Source: Sphingomonadaceae bacterium (lineage in GTDB: Bacteria; Pseudomonadota; Alphaproteobacteria; Sphingomonadales; Sphingomonadaceae). From it: 64,000 nt of DNA. Every line of letters starts with the position of its first letter. Position 1 is the first letter of the stretch. Shown here piece after piece: positions 34,923 to 43,208 of the stretch. The stretch lies in assembly GCA_025056155.1 (NCBI GenBank), contig JANWWL010000007.1:62001-126000 (forward strand), written 5' to 3'. The notes under the pieces are model-generated. The model had not been told where the DNA came from. It saw only the letters and a list, made by a program, of their open reading frames with translations, and did not search any database. The translations under genes were made by a program, and so were the position numbers.

Positions 34923-35866
34923 GCCGCCTCCTTCCGCTCCGGAGCCGCCTGCCGCAGGGCCGCGCGGTGGGCGGCGGCCTCGTCCGACTCCATGTACCAG
35001 CGCGCCAGTTCCTCGCGCGTGGGCCACCACACGCCGGGCAGGGATTTCGCAAAGGCCAGGAATTCCCGCAAGGCCTGGATGCGGTAGGCCCGACCCGAGA
35101 CATGAGGATGCAACCCCACGTTCATGATCCGGGCGTGCACGGCCCCTTCGGCGTACAGGGCCTCGAGTTCGCCCAGCAGGATGTCGCGCATTTCGGCAGG
35201 CCCATGACCGCGCCGGACGACCAGGGTGAAGTCGTTGATCTCGTTGGAGTAGGGGACGATGCACAGCGGCCCGGCCGGCGTGTCGAGGGGCCAGGGCTGG
35301 TCGTCGTTCATGAGGTCGCACCAGAAGCGCACGCCCGCTTCGGCCAGGATCCGCCCCGTCTCGAGCGTGCTCCGAAGCGACGACGACAGCCAGCCCGCCG
35401 CCGGCCGCCCGACGTGGCGCTCGTAGGTGGCGAGCGTTGCGCGAATGACGGCCCGTTCGCGCTCGGGCTCGCCATGGAAGTCGGTGAGGAGTTCGCCCTG
35501 CTCGCGGTTGTGGGCCAGGATCTCCCAGCCGCGGGCGAGGGCCGCCTGCGTCATCTGCGGCCGATGCTCGAACGTGGCGGCGTTGGCCGTGCAGCTGGCC
35601 CTCACGCCCATCTCGTCGAACAGCCGGAATAGGCGCCACACCCCCACCCGCTGGCCGTATTCGCGCCAGGTGTAGTTGGGGTAATCGGGCACGCGCCCCG
35701 GCAAGGGGTCGGGCAGGATGGGCGGGCCGCCGGCGTAGTAGGGCCGGTCGGTGTCCTTCACGAGATCCCAGGTCTCGAGGTTGAGCGTGAGGATGAGGGC
35801 CACCCGCGCCCCGCCCGGCCATTGCAGCCGCGGCCGATCCGGCAGGGGCACATAGGGCCACGACAT
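34919..35866 (-). CDS. Polysaccharide deacetylase/PuuE-like family protein
   Basis: ARVALILTLNLETWD..., YGQRVGVWRLFRLFDEMGVRASCTANAATFEHRPQMTQAALARGWEILAHNREQGELL; NodB-like layout. Confidence 0.82.
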   Translation of the reverse strand: MSWPYVPLPDRPRLQWPGGARVALILTLNLETWDLVKDTDRPYYAGGPPILPDPLPGRVPDYPNYTWREYGQRVGVWRLFRLFDEMGVRASCTANAATFEHRPQMTQAALARGWEILAHNREQGELLTDFHGEPERERAVIRATLATYERHVGRPAAGWLSSSLRSTLETGRILAEAGVRFWCDLMNDDQPWPLDTPAGPLCIVPYSNEINDFTLVVRRGHGPAEMRDILLGELEALYAEGAVHARIMNVGLHPHVSGRAYRIQALREFLAFAKSLPGVWWPTREELARWYMESDEAAAHRAALRQAAPERKEAA

Positions 35867-36654
35867 CAGAATTCAGCCAGCAGGCGCCCGAAGCCGCGCA
35901 TCCGGTCAGGGATGCCGTTCGAGCGCAGCGCCCACCAGTAGGTGGCGGTGTTGATGGCGATCACGGGTTTCTCGAGCCAGAACTCGGCGATCGCCGCCAC
36001 GCGGGCGAACGCCAGGTTGGTGCCGCACTGCACGATGGCGTCCACGTCGGGCCCGTTCACGCGTTCCACCGCGCGCTTGAGGTCCGCCTCGGACACGTGC
36101 GCGATCAGGCGCGGGGAAGCGCACTTGAGCCCCTCGACGGCGACCACGTCGTAGCCGCAATCCTCGAAGAAGCGGCGCACCTGGGCATCGCCCACGGGCA
36201 TGTACGGGGTGATGACCGCGATCCGCCGGATGCCGCCATAGGCCTTGAGCGCTTCGTGGACGGCCTGGCTGCCCATCACCACCGCCCGGCCCGTGCGCTC
36301 CCGCAGCGCGCGGTGCATGCGCTCAGCCCCTTCCGCCCCGTCCCAGAAGGTCTCGGCCGACATGCCCATGATGAGGTCGTCGGGCGCCATCGACATGGCC
36401 TGGGCCACGGCCTCGAGCGTGGCGCGGCGGATGTTGTTCAGCATCACCATGAAGCTGTCGTCGTCGGTCACGCGCGTGTCCGGGATGGTGATGCGCGCGA
36501 TGTGGTTGGTGACCCCGTGGGGCCGCATCGCGTCGTATTCCGGTTGCACGCTGGTGTTGGTGGACGGCACGACCACGGCGAACAGCCGGCGCCAGCCCAG
36601 CGAATCGCGCGTGGTGGCCGCCACCGCCGGCCGGTCGAGCGTGTCGATCGCCAT
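35866..36654 (-). CDS. Maleate isomerase/arylmalonate decarboxylase-like (Asp/Glu racemase superfamily)
   Basis: RLFAVVVPSTNTSVQPEYDAMRPHGVTNHIARITIPD...IAVITPYMPVGDAQVRRFFEDCGYDVV...AIVQCGTNLAFARV. Confidence 0.87.
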   Translation of the reverse strand: MAIDTLDRPAVAATTRDSLGWRRLFAVVVPSTNTSVQPEYDAMRPHGVTNHIARITIPDTRVTDDDSFMVMLNNIRRATLEAVAQAMSMAPDDLIMGMSAETFWDGAEGAERMHRALRERTGRAVVMGSQAVHEALKAYGGIRRIAVITPYMPVGDAQVRRFFEDCGYDVVAVEGLKCASPRLIAHVSEADLKRAVERVNGPDVDAIVQCGTNLAFARVAAIAEFWLEKPVIAINTATYWWALRSNGIPDRMRGFGRLLAEF

Positions 36655-36731
36655 CCTTCACCTCCGCGCCACTGCCCTGGATGGTCCTAGCGCGCTCGGC
36701 CTGTCACCTGCCGGAGGTCTGGCCGTGGCTC

Positions 36732-36744
36732 TCCGCTGGGTGGA
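36732..36744. promoter_or_regulatory. Palindromic operator candidate, site 6: TCCGCTGGGTGGA
   Basis: Midway between divergent starts at 36654 (-) and 36821 (+). Flank CTCCGCTGGGTGGACAGTC shared with site 3 right flank (GGACAGTC). Confidence 0.72.
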
Positions 36745-36820
36745 CAGTCGCCACCCCTCATCCCCGCAGGACCCGCGCCTGGGCCACCGGCGGCGCGGAC
36801 GGGCACGGGCGAGCGGGCGG

Positions 36821-38056
36821 ATGGCAGCGCAAGGAAAGGCGGCAAACGGGGGGTCCTTCCGCCGGGCGGTCCCGGGGGGCGACGTCGAGGTGCTGGTGGC
36901 GGGCGCCGGGCCCGTGGGCGCCGTGGCCGCCACGGCCCTGGCCCAGGCGGGGGTGGACGTGCTCTTGGTCGAGGCGGCTGCCGCGTGCCCCGAGGACCTT
37001 CGCGCCAGCACCTTCCATCCGCCCACCCTCGAGATGCTGGACAGGCTCGGCCTTCTGGCCCCGCTGGTCGCCCAGGGCCTCAAGGCCCCCGTCTATCAGT
37101 ACCGCGTCCGCTCGACGGGCGAAGTGCTGGCCTTCGACCTGGGGGAACTTGCGGACCTGACCCCCTTTCCCTTCCGCCTGCAGTGCGAACAGTGGAAGCT
37201 GTCGCGGCTTGCCACCGAGCGGCTGGGCGAGCGCGTGCGCTTCCAGCGCCGGGTGGTGCACTTCGCGCAGGACCGCGACGGTGTCACCGTGCACCTCGAG
37301 GCGCCGACCGCGATCGAGGAGGTGCGCGCTCGGTACCTGGTGGCGGCCGACGGGGCGAACAGCCTGATCCGCAAGTGGCTGGGCGTGGCGTTCGAGGGCT
37401 TCACCTATCCCGAGAAGTTCCTGACCCTGTCCACCGACTGCCCGCTGGAAGCGCATTTCCACGACCTGGCCTACGTGAACTACGTGTCGGATCCCGAATG
37501 GTGGCACGTGATGCTGCGCACGCCGTCGTTGTGGCGGGTGCTGGTGACCGCGCCCAACGACACGCCCGACGAGGTCCTCCTGTCGGATGCGACCACCGCC
37601 ACCGTGTTCCGGCGTCTCATCGGCGATCCGTCGGTGGTGACACGGCATCGCACCATCTACCGCGTGCACCAGCGCGTGGCCGCCCGCTTCGATCACGGGC
37701 GCGTGCATCTGGTGGGCGATGCCGCCCACCTCAACAATCCGCTGGGCGGCCTGGGGATGAACTCGGGCATCCACGACGCCATGAACCTGGCGGACAAGCT
37801 CGTGCGGGTGCTGCGCGACGGCGCCGACCCCGACGAACTTCTGCCCCGCTTCGGCCGGCAGCGCCGCGCCGTGACGCTGAGCTTCATCCAGGAGCAGACG
37901 CAGCGCAACAAGGCGATGATGGAAGCGAGCGAGGCGGCCCGCCGCCCGGTGTTCGCCGAACTGGCGCGTGTCGTGAAGGATCGCGACCGCCGCCGCGCGT
38001 GGATGCGCCGGCAGGCGATGTTCACGAGCCTCGAGGAGGCCGCGGCCGTCCCCTGA
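36821..38056 (+). CDS. FAD-dependent aromatic monooxygenase (MhpA/PHBH-like)
   Basis: DVEVLVAGAGPVGAVAATALAQAGVDVLLVEA; YLVAADGANSLIRKWLGV; GRVHLVGDAAHLNNPLGGLGMNSGIHDAMNLADKL. Confidence 0.92.
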   Translation: MAAQGKAANGGSFRRAVPGGDVEVLVAGAGPVGAVAATALAQAGVDVLLVEAAAACPEDLRASTFHPPTLEMLDRLGLLAPLVAQGLKAPVYQYRVRSTGEVLAFDLGELADLTPFPFRLQCEQWKLSRLATERLGERVRFQRRVVHFAQDRDGVTVHLEAPTAIEEVRARYLVAADGANSLIRKWLGVAFEGFTYPEKFLTLSTDCPLEAHFHDLAYVNYVSDPEWWHVMLRTPSLWRVLVTAPNDTPDEVLLSDATTATVFRRLIGDPSVVTRHRTIYRVHQRVAARFDHGRVHLVGDAAHLNNPLGGLGMNSGIHDAMNLADKLVRVLRDGADPDELLPRFGRQRRAVTLSFIQEQTQRNKAMMEASEAARRPVFAELARVVKDRDRRRAWMRRQAMFTSLEEAAAVP

Positions 38057-38191
38057 ACTGGGGGCCTCGCCGGCTGGACGTAGCACCGCCGGAGCGCGGC
38101 ACCCGCTCGCCCCTGGGGCGTCCCGACGGCCCGCGGCCCGGGCGACTGGCCCCTTGCGGACTGCCACCCGTCGCGCGGCCGGGCGCGCGCG

Positions 38192-38518
38192 TCAGGCCGC
38201 GGCGGGGGCCTTTTCCTCGAGGACGGCGGTGAAGCCCTCGAACTCGGGGTGGCCGAGGTAGAGGCCCCTCACCGCCCCCGCCTGGGCGTGGGCGGCCCGG
38301 AACTGCTCGGACCGCGTCCAGGCGAGAAAATGCTCCTCGCTCTCCCACAGCGTGTGCGAGGCGTAGAGGCGATGGTCCTCGCGTTCGGGCCCTCTCAGTA
38401 GGTGAAAGCCTCGGAAGCCCGGCACTTCGGCCAGCCGGCTCTCGCGGTTGCGCCAGACCGTCTCGAACTCGGCCTCCCGGCCCTTGACGATGCGGAAGCG
38501 GTTCATGGCCACGAACAT
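38192..38518 (-). CDS. ABM-fold monooxygenase (IsdG/antibiotic biosynthesis monooxygenase-like)
   Basis: MFVAMNRFRIVKGREAEFETVWRNRESRLAEVPGFRGFHLLRGPEREDHRLYASHTLWESEEHFLAWTRSEQFRAAH. Confidence 0.86.
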   Translation of the reverse strand: MFVAMNRFRIVKGREAEFETVWRNRESRLAEVPGFRGFHLLRGPEREDHRLYASHTLWESEEHFLAWTRSEQFRAAHAQAGAVRGLYLGHPEFEGFTAVLEEKAPAAA

Positions 38519-38537
38519 GTCGGTCCTCCTCCTGGAC

Positions 38538-38942
38538 TCAGCGTCGGGGGGCGCGCACCACGGCCGTCAGCCGCCCGGCCTCGACGAAATCGAGCGACAG
38601 CCGCACGGTCCGGCCGGGTGCGAGCGGTTGGGCGAGGCCTTCGAGCCGCAAGTGGGGCCCACCGGCCACCAGCTCAAGGTCGGACCGGGCGGGAATGGGC
38701 AGATCGGGCCGGGGCCGGCCATCGGGCCCCACGATCACGACGGCGCGGGCCGCGTCGGTGCTGGCGGCGCGCAGCACGTCGGCCGCCCGGCCGGCGTGGA
38801 TTTCGAATACGGCGATGGCCGCATCGGGCCGGTCGGCCGGGAGCAGCCGGCCCGGATAGACGTGGAGCCTGCCGGTGCCGTGGGCATGGGCCGGCGTCGC
38901 CATCACCGCAAGCGGGATGGCGGCCAGAAGCCCACGACGCAT
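38538..38942 (-). CDS. PCuAC (copper chaperone)-like periplasmic protein with divergent metal motif
   Basis: Signal peptide; AVFEIHAGRAADVLRAASTDAARAV...GGPHLRLEGLAQPLAPGRTVRLSLDFVEAG fits the PCuAC fold pattern. Confidence 0.68.
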   Translation of the reverse strand: MRRGLLAAIPLAVMATPAHAHGTGRLHVYPGRLLPADRPDAAIAVFEIHAGRAADVLRAASTDAARAVVIVGPDGRPRPDLPIPARSDLELVAGGPHLRLEGLAQPLAPGRTVRLSLDFVEAGRLTAVVRAPRR

Positions 38943-39034
38943 GACCAGGGGCCCGATCAAGCTGCGACTCATTCGCGTGTGCAGTCTCTAGCCGACCCGC
39001 TCCCACCCGACAACTCGTCGGCCGGATGGGCACT

Positions 39035-40276
39035 TCAGGGCCCGGGCACAAGCTCGAGCGCAAGCACCGTGGCGTGCGGGTCGCGCCCCTCCCAGGGCAC
39101 CGCAATCCACACCTCGCCGGGCCCGTCCACACCCAGGATCCGGTCCACCACGGGCCGGCGCACCTCGAACGAAAGCGCCTGCCCCGTCGGCAGGTGGCGC
39201 ACGGCGCGCAGTCGCGCCACGGGCACCCCGCGCACGGGCACCAGGTCCACGGGCTGCATGGTGAGGAACAGGAACAGGGTCTCGCCGCGGCGCGTGCTGG
39301 GGCCACGGAACTGCCAGGCGGCAAGTCCCGGTCGCGTGCCGAACAGGGCTTCGCCATGCGCGTGGACCCAAGCGCCCATCGCCTCCAGCCGCGCGCGTTG
39401 TGGCGGCGGGATCTCCCCCGCCCCGTCGGGGCTGACGTTCAGAAGGAGGTTGCCGCCGGATCCCGCCGTCTCGGCCAAAAGGTGCACGAGGTGGGTGGCC
39501 GACTTGTAGTCCTGGTCGTGCGGGTTGAACCCCCAGGAGCGGTTCATGGTAAGGCAGACCTCCCACGGACCGTCGGGCGGCTCGGGCGGAATGAACTGTT
39601 CCGGGGTGGCGAAGTCACCCTGGCCAGGCAGGCGGTCGTTGAGGAGGATCCCGGGGTGAAGGCTGCGGATGCGCCGCGCGAGGTCGGCGGCACGCCACTG
39701 CTCAGCCGTGCGTTCCCAGCCGCCGTCGAACCACAACAGGTCGGGCCGGTAGCGGTCGACGAGCTCGACGACCTGCCGTTCGAGGTAGGTGAGGTAGCGT
39801 GCCCAAACGTCCCCGCCAGGCCACGGATAGGCCCCGAAGCGATAGGGCCTGAGCGAATCGGTGAACGCCGGGTAATCGGGATGCCGCCAGTCGGGCAGCG
39901 AATAGTAGAGGCCGACCTTGAGCCCGCGGGCCCGGCAGGCCGCCACGAAGGCGCCCACCACGTCGGGCCCGTTCGGACCCACGCCCGCCCCCCCGGCGGC
40001 ACTTGGCCACAGCGCGTAGCCGTCGTGGTGGCGCGCCGTGAGCACGGCATAGCGCATCCCCGCGCGCACCGCTGCCTCCACCCAGCGGGCGGGCGCTTCC
40101 GGATCGGGACGCCAGCGGTCGGCCGCCGCGTGATAGGCCTCGGCCGGCACCGACTGGGTGAGGCCGAGATCGGGAAGGCCGCCGACGAGCGGCCAGCTCG
40201 CCTCGAGCCCCATCGCCGCCCACGGGCCCCAATGGACGAACAGGCCGAAGCGGGCGTCTTCAAACCGGCCCGACAT
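39035..40276 (-). CDS. Alpha-L-fucosidase (GH29)
   Basis: MSGRFEDARFGLFVHWGPWAAMG...YAVLTARHHDGYALWPS...VVELVDRYRPDLLWFDGGWE...GNLLLNVSPDGAGEIP; GH29 hallmarks; no obvious signal peptide. Confidence 0.92.
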   Translation of the reverse strand: MSGRFEDARFGLFVHWGPWAAMGLEASWPLVGGLPDLGLTQSVPAEAYHAAADRWRPDPEAPARWVEAAVRAGMRYAVLTARHHDGYALWPSAAGGAGVGPNGPDVVGAFVAACRARGLKVGLYYSLPDWRHPDYPAFTDSLRPYRFGAYPWPGGDVWARYLTYLERQVVELVDRYRPDLLWFDGGWERTAEQWRAADLARRIRSLHPGILLNDRLPGQGDFATPEQFIPPEPPDGPWEVCLTMNRSWGFNPHDQDYKSATHLVHLLAETAGSGGNLLLNVSPDGAGEIPPPQRARLEAMGAWVHAHGEALFGTRPGLAAWQFRGPSTRRGETLFLFLTMQPVDLVPVRGVPVARLRAVRHLPTGQALSFEVRRPVVDRILGVDGPGEVWIAVPWEGRDPHATVLALELVPGP

Positions 40277-40293
40277 CGCGCCGGCCGGCGGCC

Positions 40294-41253
40294 TCAGGCG
40301 GCCTGCGGGGCGGCCGCCGGGGTGGCGTCGAACAGGCCCGCCACGCGGCTCGTGAACAGGCGGACGCCAAGGTCGGCGCGCAGCTCCGCGATGGGACGCG
40401 CGAGAAGCGTGTGCCAAGGCAAGGCCAGCAACGGCGGCGTGGTGCGCCCGTGCCGCCAGCCTTCGAGCATCAGGGTGAGGAGGGGAAAGGCCAAGGGGGT
40501 CATGTGGACGGCCGCCAGAGCCGCCACCACGGCCAGGAACCGGGCAGCGTAGTTCTGGCCGAATTGCGCGAGCTGAAAGCCCGAGATCGCGATCTCGCCG
40601 GCCGGCGTGAAGCCGTAGCCCGCCACCAGGTGCCAGATGTCGTGCAGTTGGAGGATGCGGCGGTTCGTGCGATTCTGGGCGGGCCAGGGCCCGTCCAGGA
40701 CCACGGTGTCGGCATCGATCACCTCGAGGTCGTAGCCTTGGGCCGCCAGCATGCGGGCGAGCTCAGCGCCCAGGCTGCCCGCGGGCAAGCCGTCGAGGTC
40801 GGCGTTCCGCAAGCGCACTTCGGGCGTGGCGAGGAGTTGGGCCACCGACGGCACGCCGCCGAGCGCGGCCTCGCAGCGGGCGAGAAGCTCGGCGTCGTAA
40901 AGGGCCCCCAGCGCCACGACCGAGGTCGTGAAGGCCAGGGGATCCACCGGCCCGGCGGGGGGCCGGGCGACGAGGGCCCAGAAGCCGTCCCACAGGGCTT
41001 CGGGCACGGGCCGGGCGGCCGCGGAGCCGGTGGCCGTCCACGGCAGGCCCTCGAGAAGCGTGTCCCGCGCTTGGTCCGGAGAGCCATCGAGCACGGCGGC
41101 GGCCAAGGCGTCGAACACGGGGAAGGTGGAACCCGGGTCGACGAAGGCCGCGTGCGCCATCAGCGCTGCGGCCGCACGCGGGAGCGGCGAGTCGGGGGCC
41201 AACCGGCCCGTCTCGATTTCGGTGCGGAACGGGCGGCCGTCCTCGGGCGTCAT
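40294..41253 (-). CDS. COQ4-family ubiquinone biosynthesis protein
   Basis: HDIWHLVAGYGFTPAGE matches HDxxHx11E; QNRTNRRILQLHD context. Confidence 0.83.
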   Translation of the reverse strand: MTPEDGRPFRTEIETGRLAPDSPLPRAAAALMAHAAFVDPGSTFPVFDALAAAVLDGSPDQARDTLLEGLPWTATGSAAARPVPEALWDGFWALVARPPAGPVDPLAFTTSVVALGALYDAELLARCEAALGGVPSVAQLLATPEVRLRNADLDGLPAGSLGAELARMLAAQGYDLEVIDADTVVLDGPWPAQNRTNRRILQLHDIWHLVAGYGFTPAGEIAISGFQLAQFGQNYAARFLAVVAALAAVHMTPLAFPLLTLMLEGWRHGRTTPPLLALPWHTLLARPIAELRADLGVRLFTSRVAGLFDATPAAAPQAA

Positions 41254-41337
41254 CGACCCCTCCCTCGTCGAGCGGTGGGCGGCACGCTGGTGCGCGAACG
41301 GCGGCGGCGCAAGGGCTTGGGCCGTCGCGGGTCGCGG

Positions 41338-41413
41338 TGGCGACCCCTACGGGACTCGAACCCGTGTTTCCGCCGTGAAAGGGCGGCGTCCTAGACCGCT
41401 AGACGAAGGGGCC
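41338..41413 (-). tRNA. tRNA-Glu (TTC)
   Basis: Reverse complement GGCCCCTTCGTCTAGCGGTCTAGGACGCCGCCCTTTCACGGCGGAAACACGGGTTCGAGTCCCGTAGGGGTCGCCA; cloverleaf with TTC anticodon and encoded CCA. Confidence 0.96.
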
Positions 41414-41429
41414 ACGAGGATGCCGCGGC

Positions 41430-43208
41430 CTAGTCGGCGGGGGCCAGATCGTCAAGGCGAAGCTCGACGCGGGGCAGGCCCTGCCAGTCGTCGCGCCCGA
41501 GGGACCCCGCCAGGTGAAACGACCGGCCACGCCCCGAGAGCAACGCCTGGCCAGCCGGCGTGCCCGCCCCGCGGAACAGCACGGCCCGCACGCGCCCGCC
41601 GTCGGGTCCCGCCGCCAGCGCCTGGACGTGGGCCCCGTCGGCGCCGACGGCCCGGGCGTGGATCACCCGCACGGGCCCCGCCGCCACCCGGGGCTCGGGC
41701 CACCCCGGGCCGTACGGGCCGGCCTTGCCCAGGGCTTCCGCAAGGTCGGGCGACAGGCCTGCCGGCGCCACCGCCAGGTCGATGGGCAGCGCTCGCTGCG
41801 ACGGGCGCTGGGCCACGGCCGGGCCCAGCCGGTCGACGAGGAACCGGGTGAGCTCGTCGATCCGATCGGGCGCGATGGTGAGGCCCGCCGCCATCGCATG
41901 CCCGCCGCCCGCCAGCAGCAACCCCTGGTCGCGGGCGGCCAGCATCGCCGCGCCGATGTCGATGCCGGGAACCGAACGGGCGGAACCCCGGGCCGGCCGC
42001 GTGCCCTCCAGCGCGATGACGACGGCCGGGCGGTCGAGGCGCTGGCACAGCCGGCTCGCCACGATCCCCACCACGCCCGGATGCCACGGGCCGGCCGCCA
42101 CCGCCACGGGGGCCTCGGGATCGAGGGCGGCCAGGGCCGCCTCTGTCACCTCGGCCTCGATCCGGCGCCGCTCGCGGTTCAGCCGGTCGAGCTCGGCCGC
42201 CAGCGCCCGCGCCTCGGCCGGATCGTCGGTGGCGAGCAGCCGGACGCCGAGCGACGAATCCCCGATGCGGCCGCCCGCGTTGATGCGAGGCCCCAGGTGG
42301 AAGCCGAGGTCGGCCGCTTCGGCGCGGGCCAGCTTGGCAACTTCGAGAAGCGCGGCAAGGCCCACGTTGCCGCCCCGCGCCAGGCGTCTGAGGCCCAGGG
42401 CCACGAAACAGCGGTTGAGGCCTGACAGGGGCATCACGTCGGCCACCGTGCCCAGCGCCACCAGGTCGAGGAGGGTGCCAAGATCGGGGGCCGGATCGGG
42501 CAGACGGCCACGGCGGCGCAACTCGCGTAGGCAGGCCACCGCCAGCAGGAAGGCGAGCCCCGCCGTGCACAGGGTGCCGTGGGCGGCGGCGATTCCCCGG
42601 TCGGCCTGCTCGTCGAAGCGATTGGGGTTCACCACGGCCAGGGCAGGCGGCAGCTCGGTCGGGGCCTGGTGATGGTCGACTACGATGGCCTCGAGCCCCA
42701 GGGCTCTGGCCTCGGCGAGTTCGCGGTGGGCGTGGCTGCCGCAGTCGAGAAGCACCACAAGGCGCGCTCCCGCCCGGGCGATGGCCCGGATGGCCGCCTC
42801 CGACGGGCCGTAGCCTTCGAGCAGGCGGTCGGGCACCCAGACGGTGGGCTCAAGGCCCAAGGCGCGCAGGGTGCGCAGCAGGAGGGCGGCGGACGTGGCG
42901 CCGTCCACGTCGTAGTCGGTGAACAGGCACAGCCGTTCGCCGCGCTCCACGGCGTCGGCCAGGCGGGCGGCGGCGCGGTCCATGTCGCGAAACGCCGAAG
43001 GATCGGGCAGCCAATCGACGAGCCGCGGCCGGATCAGCCGAGGGACGTCGCGGCGGTCGGCCCCGCGGGCCAGAAGGAGAGCGGCCGTCACGTCGTCCAC
43101 GCCCAGCCGGGCTGCCTCGCCCAGCGGCAGAGGCGCGGCCCGCCACACCCATTCCTGGCCCGACACCGACCGGCGCACGCCAAGGGGTGGGCCGGAAGGT
43201 GCGGTCAC
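41430..43208 (-). CDS. recJ: Single-stranded-DNA exonuclease RecJ
   Basis: GTG start; LCLFTDYDVDGATSAALL, VVDHHQAP, GFHLGPRINAGGRIGDSSLGVRLL, GGHAMAAGLTI. Confidence 0.94.
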   Translation of the reverse strand: MTAPSGPPLGVRRSVSGQEWVWRAAPLPLGEAARLGVDDVTAALLLARGADRRDVPRLIRPRLVDWLPDPSAFRDMDRAAARLADAVERGERLCLFTDYDVDGATSAALLLRTLRALGLEPTVWVPDRLLEGYGPSEAAIRAIARAGARLVVLLDCGSHAHRELAEARALGLEAIVVDHHQAPTELPPALAVVNPNRFDEQADRGIAAAHGTLCTAGLAFLLAVACLRELRRRGRLPDPAPDLGTLLDLVALGTVADVMPLSGLNRCFVALGLRRLARGGNVGLAALLEVAKLARAEAADLGFHLGPRINAGGRIGDSSLGVRLLATDDPAEARALAAELDRLNRERRRIEAEVTEAALAALDPEAPVAVAAGPWHPGVVGIVASRLCQRLDRPAVVIALEGTRPARGSARSVPGIDIGAAMLAARDQGLLLAGGGHAMAAGLTIAPDRIDELTRFLVDRLGPAVAQRPSQRALPIDLAVAPAGLSPDLAEALGKAGPYGPGWPEPRVAAGPVRVIHARAVGADGAHVQALAAGPDGGRVRAVLFRGAGTPAGQALLSGRGRSFHLAGSLGRDDWQGLPRVELRLDDLAPAD

